The notes beneath the pieces are model-generated. The model saw nothing but the letters and a program-made list of their open reading frames with translations. It was not told where the DNA came from and made no database searches. DNA of 64,000 nt from an uncultured Photobacterium sp. Its GTDB lineage: Bacteria > Pseudomonadota > Gammaproteobacteria > Enterobacterales > Vibrionaceae. Position 1 is the stretch's first letter, and every line of letters begins with the position of its first letter. Location: positions 1-64,000 of the forward strand of contig NZ_CANMZV010000025.1 in assembly GCF_947502415.1 (NCBI RefSeq), in the 5' to 3' direction. The translations under genes and the position numbers were made by a program. This document shows positions 53,017 through 59,564 of the stretch, piece after piece.

Positions 53017-53355
53017 TTACGCGGTGACTAACTCACTGCGCTTAAACGCTTGTTTACGGTTGAAGGTATAACCCTTACGGGCTTTTTCCTTGAGCTTCTT
53101 AGCGCTGTAAGCCAGCGCTTCGTGGCTATTACTAAAGTCTTTGCGGTAGTAGTTGGGTTTTGCACCGACCGCGCCATACACAATATGTACAGCGTTACCG
53201 TCAAGTACGCATCCCCACTCCTTGCCACCGGCCCCCGTTGGACAGTGATAAACATCAAAACTTAAGCTATCTAAGTCGATGCCATCGGCTGACGACTTCG
53301 GAAAGTCAACCGGATCCACGGGGATTAAGCCTTTTTTGTGCTTTCCTCCAGCCAA
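53017..53355 (-). CDS. WGR-domain-like protein
   Basis: About 112 residues; the start is uncertain (TTG at 53355 inside the moxR end, or GTG at 53319 five bases after its stop). KEWGCVLDGNAVHIVYGAVG...YYRKDFSNSHEALAYSAKKL and KEKARKGY follow the pattern of WGR domains, which bind nucleic acid or adapt proteins. It sits between moxR and DUF3150 in the same operon. Confidence 0.7.
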   Translation of the reverse strand: MAGGKHKKGLIPVDPVDFPKSSADGIDLDSLSFDVYHCPTGAGGKEWGCVLDGNAVHIVYGAVGAKPNYYRKDFSNSHEALAYSAKKLKEKARKGYTFNRKQAFKRSELVTA

Positions 53356-54401
53356 CCCATGCCCTCATCGAGTACATGGCCTGCCTTGGTGTGAAAAACC
53401 TGATCGACAATACGAGTAATATCCTCGCGATCGTCATTGTCCACACCATTCATGAAAACACTGTCAAACGCATTGCGCAGCGGCACTTTAAACCCGTTAG
53501 CAATGATGTAGTGGCACCACGACAACAGCACCCGCGTTGAAAACGCTGTGGTGATCCCGTCCTGGATATCTCCATCACGCTTAGGTCCCAGCATTGCATC
53601 ACGCATCGCGTTGGAAAACTTGATCATCATACGTACCGTCTTCTTGTACGCCTTGAGTTCAGGGTGTTTTCCCATGATGATGTCGAACTCCAGATTGGGT
53701 TCAACATAGTTCAAGTGAATCACATACGAACGGTTACGGAATGCGGTATCCCAGCGGCGACTCGAAGGGTACAGGCCATTAAAATCACCCTGTCCATTTG
53801 TGTTCCCTGTCGTAATAAATCTATAGTTTTCAGCAGGATAGATAGTCTCTCCTGTATCATCTATAGTCCACGGTTTCGACATTTCGGCCGGAAGGTGCAT
53901 CTTGGCGATAAAATCAAGCGACCCTTTATCGGCTTCATCCAACAGTGCAATTTTCCCGTACTTCATGGAATCAGCAACAGCTCCCAGCACGTAACTAGTC
54001 TCACCACCAGATAGCATCCAGCGTCCCTGCATTTTCTCAGGTCGCAAAGACGGGTTAACCGTGACCAGTTTGCATGGCCAGTTCATCCTGTGGGCGAACC
54101 AAAAGATGAAGTCGGTTTTACCTGAACCTGTCGGCCCGCACATGTGCAGGAAGTTCGGCCGCGACGGTGAAAGGAACCAGGCCAAGACCTGTTTCAACAC
54201 CGCAGTATCCGGGATATACCCTTTTACTTCTTTGGGTACATCGGGATGGACATGCTTTGGCCTTTCGATGATGAGATCGACCTGAGGCGGAATGAAGGGC
54301 TTAAATACATCACGAAGATATACCTGCTCCATCTCGCTATAGTCGATTACAACATCGTTTGCTTCGTGCGTATCCAGTGGTTGTACGTTAGACATAGACA
54401 T
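53325..54401 (-). CDS. MoxR/CobS-type AAA+ ATPase
   Basis: 358 residues, leader TTAACTGGAGGAATTTCT. Walker A GPTGSGKT (89-96), Walker B IALLDEAD (151-158), sensor 1 FITTGNTNGQGD and a C-terminal lid. MoxR-type ATPases act with VWA proteins to remodel or insert metal into a target. Here ssb, a 46-codon gene, this ATPase, WGR, DUF3150 and VWA are consecutive. Confidence 0.9.
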   Translation of the reverse strand: MSMSNVQPLDTHEANDVVIDYSEMEQVYLRDVFKPFIPPQVDLIIERPKHVHPDVPKEVKGYIPDTAVLKQVLAWFLSPSRPNFLHMCGPTGSGKTDFIFWFAHRMNWPCKLVTVNPSLRPEKMQGRWMLSGGETSYVLGAVADSMKYGKIALLDEADKGSLDFIAKMHLPAEMSKPWTIDDTGETIYPAENYRFITTGNTNGQGDFNGLYPSSRRWDTAFRNRSYVIHLNYVEPNLEFDIIMGKHPELKAYKKTVRMMIKFSNAMRDAMLGPKRDGDIQDGITTAFSTRVLLSWCHYIIANGFKVPLRNAFDSVFMNGVDNDDREDITRIVDQVFHTKAGHVLDEGMGWLEESTKKA

Positions 54402-54449
54402 AGAAATTCCTCCAGTTAAGGATTTTTAATGAAAAAGTGGGTAGAAGAC

Positions 54450-54590
54450 TTACCGGGCGTGGTAAGTCTTATTGGCATCGGCTAGCAGTCGCTGGGCAAC
54501 TATTTCTAGCTCTGCGTTTTGGGATAAAACGGCCTTCTTCAAAAGGCGCTGGGCGCGCCTTTTTTTAGCGGCCGCTACGTCTTTAGACAT
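54450..54590 (-). CDS. Small basic protein
   Basis: 46 residues (MSKDVAAAKKRRAQRLLKKA and onward to TYHAR). The ribosome site AAGGTGATCAC is an excellent match. Highly basic helical start suggests nucleic-acid binding. Its stop codon lies in a GACTTACC/GGTAAGTC hairpin that forms the spacer to moxR. Confidence 0.65.
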   Translation of the reverse strand: MSKDVAAAKKRRAQRLLKKAVLSQNAELEIVAQRLLADANKTYHAR

Positions 54591-54607
54591 AGTGATCACC
54601 TTTGAAG

Positions 54608-55573
54608 TTAGGACTGTGGAACAAAACCCTGCTGCCCACCTTGGGGAGCAAAGTGCTGTTGTGGTTGCTGCGGAACATTACCTTGAGGGGTATTGTTCTG
54701 CGGTTGCTGCGAGGCATTGTTCTGCGGCGCATAATTTTGTTGCGGAGCGTTACCTTGCGGCTGGCCCTGCGGTACAAAATTCTGCTGCGGAGCGTTACCT
54801 TGCGGCTGGCCCTGCGGTGCAAAATTCTGCTGCGGAGCGTTACCTTGCGGCTGGCCCTGCGGTGCAAAATTCTGTTGCGGAGCATTACCTTGCGGCATGT
54901 GCTGGGACGGTTGCTGAGTTTTTAACAAATTCAACTCAGCTTTGGTCACCTGTCCAAGTACACGGTTGACGCGGAACTCATTGCCCAATACCTGGTTACC
55001 ATGTTTATCGGTATAGGCATTGGTAGTCAGTTCAGCATCGACTATCAGCGAATCACCTTTATTCAGACCATTTTTAAAGTTCTGATTAAAAAGCTTATCG
55101 CTGATGACTACGCGCACCCAGTGGGTTTCGTCCTGCCAGTTGTTATTGACCTGATACGAACGGGTCAAAGCAACCGAGACGTTGTACCAAGAGCCGTTGT
55201 TGCCACTCTTATGCTCCACCATGCCGACATTTCCGCCCAGGGTAAACTGGTTAAGATTGAGGGCATTATCAGGTGTTGGAGCAAAGCCAAAGAAGTCGAG
55301 CACCTTGTAATAGGTAGATGTGACCTTTGAGCCGTTGTTACCTTGAGCTTCAAAAGTCTGTACACACACCTTCATCAAGAGCTGGTTCCCAGGCTGGAGA
55401 TCAAGCTCGTTAGCAACCGTGCACTGTATCTGAGCAGTACGTGATTTCGGTGCACCTTGTGAATCGTTCCAAGACGTTACCTGATCAACCCAAAAAGTGG
55501 TTTGACCGTTGGCCTTATTTGACTGTGTAACGGTGCCAGCAACGAAGCCAGTATTAGATCGAAATGCTTTCAT
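54608..55573 (-). CDS. Single-stranded-DNA-binding-like protein with repeat tail
   Basis: 321 residues from the ATG at 55573, which follows AAACTGGAGGAAACACC. Two beta-barrel-like regions: about 7-100 (GFVAGTVTQSNKANG...VCVQTFEAQG) and about 110-215 (GNVGMVE...NVSVALTRSYQ...WVRVVISDKLFNQ...GDSLIVDAEL), the second like the SSB OB-fold. The tail has four 15-residue repeats of PQGNAPQQNFAPQGQ type. It ends GGQQGFVPQS, without the acidic DDIPF-like tip that recruits SSB partners. It heads the block running to the primase. Confidence 0.8.
   Translation of the reverse strand: MKAFRSNTGFVAGTVTQSNKANGQTTFWVDQVTSWNDSQGAPKSRTAQIQCTVANELDLQPGNQLLMKVCVQTFEAQGNNGSKVTSTYYKVLDFFGFAPTPDNALNLNQFTLGGNVGMVEHKSGNNGSWYNVSVALTRSYQVNNNWQDETHWVRVVISDKLFNQNFKNGLNKGDSLIVDAELTTNAYTDKHGNQVLGNEFRVNRVLGQVTKAELNLLKTQQPSQHMPQGNAPQQNFAPQGQPQGNAPQQNFAPQGQPQGNAPQQNFVPQGQPQGNAPQQNYAPQNNASQQPQNNTPQGNVPQQPQQHFAPQGGQQGFVPQS
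54736..54892 (-). repeat. 45 bp tandem repeat inside the ssb-like gene
   Basis: Four near-identical units encoding a Gln/Pro/Asn-rich 15-residue repeat. Confidence 0.85.
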
Positions 55574-55595
55574 GGGTGTTTCCTCCAGTTTCAAT

Positions 55596-55639
55596 AAAAA
55601 AACGCCAGAGGAATCCCGGTGAGGGATTGCTCCCTGACG
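55596..55639 (-). terminator. Terminator-like hairpin in the ssb leader
   Basis: Long imperfect stem (CGTCAGGG with CCTCTGGCG, inner AATCCC/GGGATT) followed on the minus strand by seven U, 20 bp before the ribosome site and just after element F. Possible attenuator. Confidence 0.65.
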
Positions 55640-55648
55640 GGTATATGT

Positions 55649-55756
55649 TGACCGAGGTATGCGGTCAGGCATGACATCTCCAGGAGATGGTGACAAAGGC
55701 TGTGTCACGGCAGGGGGGTTAAAACCAAGACCCTAAGGTCACACAATCGATGATTG
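55649..55756 (-). ncRNA. Four-hairpin structured leader element, copy F
   Basis: Plus-strand reading: TGACCG/CGGTCA, CATCTC/GAGATG (loop CAG), GTGACA/TGTCAC (loop AAGGCTG), then CAATC/GATTG after a longer linker. Linkers GGCATGA and GGCAGGG. It lies 76 bp before the ssb-like start. Confidence 0.85.
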
Positions 55757-55781
55757 AGTAGTTTTAACGATAAGCATGTTG

Positions 55782-55838
55782 AGTATGGAGGGGCTGCTTG
55801 CCAATTAACCCAATTAGTGAAAGCAAATTCGATGATTA
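55782..55838 (-). promoter_or_regulatory. Promoter cassette F: -10-like hexamer and 26 bp upstream box
   Basis: CATACT on the minus strand at 55782-55787; box ATTAGTGAAAG...TCGATGATTA at 55813-55838. Same box length and 25 bp spacing as cassettes C and D. Confidence 0.55.
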
Positions 55839-55893
55839 AGTACTTTTTCGCAGCCAGTTAAGAAGTTAGCGTCAACAACCGGCATGTTGTTCT

Positions 55894-57741
55894 CTAACCA
55901 TTGACGAGCATTTCCCGAGCATGACTCAGATGCATGTCAGGGCGCTGGCTTTTAAGGTTCAGCTCACGAATGGCTTGCTTGGTCAGTTCCAATTCACACT
56001 CTTTCAGGAAAAAGGACGGCTCTTTGACAAACGACATGTTGAGCTCTTTTTCGGCGCGGGTGATACCAACAAAGAACAGCCGACGCTCCTCCTCGATATG
56101 CTCAAGGCCTAAGCCATCCTTGTCTTCGGCAGGTATTTTGTTTTCGTGGATATTGATGATGTAAACCCGGCCAAACTCCAGCCCCTTCGAGCCATGTAGG
56201 GTTGAAATCACAATATCATCGGGGCTGATCACGGTATTTTTCTTTGTGGGGTAAAACAGCACATTGTTGGCCATATCGTTAACGGCCTTATACAGCGATC
56301 CCATCCCCTTGGCTTTTTTGGTTAGCACATCGGAAATCGAACCGGCTATGCCAGTGGATTTCAGGTATCGCGACTGGCTGAGAAACAGCACCAGTTCACG
56401 CTGCCATTCTGCATTGGCCTGACCGTCTGCCGTCGCCGGTAACGACTTGCTGATTACATAATGCAGGTAGTTCCTTACCGAACCATTCAAGTTGTCCCTG
56501 CTTAATAGCTGCTGAAATATGTCATCCCGTGATAGCTTGTTGGCAATCATAGCCTTTGCCTCGTCGATAACCGACTCACACGATTGCATGTAGCCAAGTA
56601 TTTCGGGAAGCAGCTCTGTCTTAAAGGGGTTGGTGGCCAGGGTGACAGCCTGCAGGTAGCCGATCGCATGCATGTTTTCCCAGAACGATTTGCCCCCCAG
56701 GCGGGTGATTTTCCTGTCGGTCATCGACGACAGCATTAGCTCTATCCCATCAAGCTCCAGGTTGGTTCTTGCTAGCACCGCCACTTCCCTGGGCTTGGCC
56801 AGTACCGAACTGATTATATGCGATGTCTGGCTTTCCTCAGTGTCAAAGCCGGTCACGGTTACATTCCCACCCGATGGAAAATGGCTCGACAGGACTTTAT
56901 CAATCCGCTCTTCATTGAACGAGATCAGCCTGTCGGCCGTCTCCAGTATCCGCGGGTAGCAGCGGTAACATATCTTTAGGGAGTAAGCCGTGGCACCGAG
57001 ATCTTGCTGAAAATTAACAAAGTTCTCGAAACCGCAAGCATTCCTGAACCGGTAAATCGATTGATCGTCATCCCCCACCGTGATAATCGTTACGCCGCGA
57101 CGGGCATGCTCCAGCAAAAAATGGTACTGCAGCGGGTCAGAATCCTGGAACTCGTCAGCACAGATATGGGTCACCCCATCAGTGTCCATCAGCGACGGTA
57201 CGCGCCCCTCGCGCATCCCGAGGATCACTTGCCGGCTAATTTCGTTGAAATCGGTATACCCCTCCTTGTCACGCAGTGTGCAGTACGCATCAAACAGTCG
57301 CAGCTGGGCTTTGGTATGCTTGGAGCGCTTGAGCTTGAGTTCCCTTCCCATCTCATCAATGATGGCTACACCATCGGAGAGTTTTAACTGCCGGCTGCTC
57401 ACCTCCCGCATCACCCGCTCTATCAACATTTCCTGTCTGACACCCATCAAGATTGGCCTGGAACTATAGGCTTGGCGCCAGAGTTTAATGGCGCAGGAAT
57501 GGAAGGTACTGGATATCGCACGGGAGCGAATTGACCGTGATAAGTTCTTGTCGAGTCGTGCCCCCATCCCCCTTGCAGCAGCATCGGTAAATGTCAGCAT
57601 GGCGATGACATTAGCAGTGTCATCGAGTAGCTTGCGCTCAGCATAGCGGCTTGAGACTTCCGTTTTGCCGCTGCCGGGGATTGCGACAACCATAACATGG
57701 CCTTCGGCATCCACGACAAGCTGTTGATCTGGATTTAGCAT
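55894..57741 (-). CDS. UvrD/Rep-family (SF1) DNA helicase
   Basis: 615 residues from the ATG at 57741, which follows CAGGAGTCACC. 3'-5' helicase motifs in order: Ia/I AIPGSGKTEVSSRY (20-33), II ICADEFQDSDPLQ, III VGDDDQSIYRFRNA, V ISTLHGSKGLEF and VI RRLFFVGITRAEKEL. No nuclease domain. Shorter than UvrD (about 720). Possible roles are plasmid repair or unwinding during transfer. It diverges from the 57901 gene. Confidence 0.9.
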   Translation of the reverse strand: MLNPDQQLVVDAEGHVMVVAIPGSGKTEVSSRYAERKLLDDTANVIAMLTFTDAAARGMGARLDKNLSRSIRSRAISSTFHSCAIKLWRQAYSSRPILMGVRQEMLIERVMREVSSRQLKLSDGVAIIDEMGRELKLKRSKHTKAQLRLFDAYCTLRDKEGYTDFNEISRQVILGMREGRVPSLMDTDGVTHICADEFQDSDPLQYHFLLEHARRGVTIITVGDDDQSIYRFRNACGFENFVNFQQDLGATAYSLKICYRCYPRILETADRLISFNEERIDKVLSSHFPSGGNVTVTGFDTEESQTSHIISSVLAKPREVAVLARTNLELDGIELMLSSMTDRKITRLGGKSFWENMHAIGYLQAVTLATNPFKTELLPEILGYMQSCESVIDEAKAMIANKLSRDDIFQQLLSRDNLNGSVRNYLHYVISKSLPATADGQANAEWQRELVLFLSQSRYLKSTGIAGSISDVLTKKAKGMGSLYKAVNDMANNVLFYPTKKNTVISPDDIVISTLHGSKGLEFGRVYIINIHENKIPAEDKDGLGLEHIEEERRLFFVGITRAEKELNMSFVKEPSFFLKECELELTKQAIRELNLKSQRPDMHLSHAREMLVNG

Positions 57742-57900
57742 GGTGACTCCTGTCTGGTTCGCTGTACTCAGGCAATACATCAACCCTAGCGAAAAGAAAC
57801 CCGCCACTTACCGATTAATTAACCAATATCGTCTGCTTAATCGAAATTCACAGGCTTTCATGCTGCAAAAATAATGAGAGAAAACAGAAGGAGGAAAGTC

Positions 57901-58284
57901 ATGGAGCGCGAGCAAACATTGCATCATTCAGACATCGAACTGGAAAGAGTAAAGCTGGCACTGGCAAGGCATACAGCCAACCAGGCTATCAGTATTGAGG
58001 CGTTTTGTTCTGGCGTCGGTATCACTATCGACATGGCAATAAAATCGCTTGACCGCAAAAGAGTGGTGGAATCCAGAATGCAATCGCTGATTGATCTATG
58101 CCGACCGGTTAATAGCCAAGAGATGAAAATAATCCAGGCAATAAGCCCAATGGTATTGTCATGGCTTGAAGATAGCGATTCCGAGCTCACAGCCGAAACA
58201 CTGAGACAATTCCTGAATACTCAAGACAGAACCCCACATATTAAAGCAATTTTGCATCTCATTGCCCGTGCCAAACTTCATTAA
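57901..58284 (+). CDS. Protein of unknown function
   Basis: 127 residues from the ATG at 57901, which follows GAAGGAGGAAAGTC. Helical; FCSGVGITIDMAIKSLDRKRVVE looks like a helix-turn-helix but is not diagnostic. Closed by a terminator. Family not recognised. Confidence 0.6.
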   Translation: MEREQTLHHSDIELERVKLALARHTANQAISIEAFCSGVGITIDMAIKSLDRKRVVESRMQSLIDLCRPVNSQEMKIIQAISPMVLSWLEDSDSELTAETLRQFLNTQDRTPHIKAILHLIARAKLH

Positions 58285-58295
58285 GTAAATCAATA

Positions 58296-58338
58296 AACTG
58301 GAAGCATGATCAAGGAATATGCTTCCAGTTCAAAAAAA
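58296..58338 (+). terminator. Terminator-like hairpin
   Basis: AACTGGAAGCAT / ATGCTTCCAGTT, perfect 12 bp arms, followed by CAAAAAAAATATTTT (weak on the plus strand). Confidence 0.7.
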
Positions 58339-58418
58339 ATATTTTCCCCTCTAGACTTAACAAATAGGCAATGAGATGTATATCAGTAGTAACTGATAAC
58401 TATGCCTCGGGGTCTAAC

Positions 58419-59339
58419 ATGAAAAAACTACTTATTGCACTTGCTACTGTCGTTGGACTGTCAGGTTGTGCCAGCAGCCAACTTGGCTACAAGCCAAACC
58501 TTGCCAACCCGGAAAAGTCCTCTCTGGCCATGCAGGTAGTCAGCACGGTTGGCGGTGACCGATATTTTGATGATGCTAAAGCCCCATCCGGCGCACTCAA
58601 TGATGTCGGGACGGCTGGTTACATTGGCCATACCGCGATGGGCTTTGTGTTCGATACGGCCCTGACAGGTTTTTTTACGGGCTTGCTCATCGATAACAAA
58701 AATTTCTGGCATGAAGAAAACGTAATTGTGTTTTTGGATGCCAATGAAGCATCAAAATTCAAGACTCAGCGAGAGGTAGGTCAGCTCGCGTTCGATAAAG
58801 TTAAATCAGCATATTCGCCAAGTATTTTGGCTTCGCTTGAACGTTACTTTGATATCGAGCCAGATAGGTACGGTGATTCAGTTGACGGGGTAGAGGAAAA
58901 GTGGGGGATTGGTGATGTTTACTATCATGGTTATGAGCTTCAAGGTGAGAATATATTTGCCCAGAATACTTTCGACGACAAAGCATTTGTAGGGTACGCA
59001 GCTCGCCTGGCTTATGTGTCGCAGCCTATCCCTGTTACTGAGTTGGGTAAACAGCTGCAGGCCACGATTCCTTTTGATTCCGTCGTCGCTGTACGACTAA
59101 CATCATGGCATTTTGGCGACACTTCTTACGATTTATATGCCAATCCTGATTGGAAACTGCCTGAGAACACATACCTGCTAACCAAAGAGCGTGCAGTGAA
59201 TGGCAAGAAGTTGAGGTTACCTGCGGTTATTAATGAAGAGCAGACTTACCTTTTCATTAAACCACAAGGCGGCAAGCAAGCTATCTATCGCACTGCTGAT
59301 TTTGCCGAAGCCACAGATTGGACCAAGCCAAATAGCTAA
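58419..59339 (+). CDS. Lipoprotein of unknown function
   Basis: 306 residues from the ATG at 58419. MKKLLIALATVVGLSGC gives a lipobox with Cys17 as the lipid site, followed by ASSQ (no Asp at +2), predicting outer-membrane sorting. The mature part is soluble with no recognised motif; an internal Gly-rich hydrophobic stretch (GYIGHTAMGFVFDTALTG) may associate with membrane. Monocistronic between two hairpins. Confidence 0.75.
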   Translation: MKKLLIALATVVGLSGCASSQLGYKPNLANPEKSSLAMQVVSTVGGDRYFDDAKAPSGALNDVGTAGYIGHTAMGFVFDTALTGFFTGLLIDNKNFWHEENVIVFLDANEASKFKTQREVGQLAFDKVKSAYSPSILASLERYFDIEPDRYGDSVDGVEEKWGIGDVYYHGYELQGENIFAQNTFDDKAFVGYAARLAYVSQPIPVTELGKQLQATIPFDSVVAVRLTSWHFGDTSYDLYANPDWKLPENTYLLTKERAVNGKKLRLPAVINEEQTYLFIKPQGGKQAIYRTADFAEATDWTKPNS

Positions 59340-59363
59340 TTTACCCTTACTAATCAGGTTATA

Positions 59364-59395
59364 AAATGGCGCCTCGGTATCCACAGGCGCCATTT
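59364..59395 (+). terminator. Rho-independent terminator
   Basis: AAATGGCGCCT / AGGCGCCATTT, perfect 11 bp arms, 25 bp after the lipoprotein stop. Confidence 0.8.
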
Positions 59396-59517
59396 GTACA
59401 TTTGAATCAGGCTATTAATTTGCATATTGCACTATGTGATTTGAAGTTTAGCAATATTTATCTATATTTTAGATAGGCGTGCTTCTGGACGTTCGGCCCC
59501 CCTTATTCTCAATTCAC

Positions 59518-59557
59518 ATCTCCGATCCCCCCCTTGGGCGTAATTTAAATCGGAGAT
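59518..59557 (+). promoter_or_regulatory. Ribosome-site-sequestering hairpin
   Basis: ATCTCCGAT (59518-59526) pairs perfectly with ATCGGAGAT (59549-59557), which contains the GGAG ribosome site of the gene starting at 59565. Folded mRNA would hide the site. Confidence 0.6.
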
Positions 59558-59564
59558 AATAATC

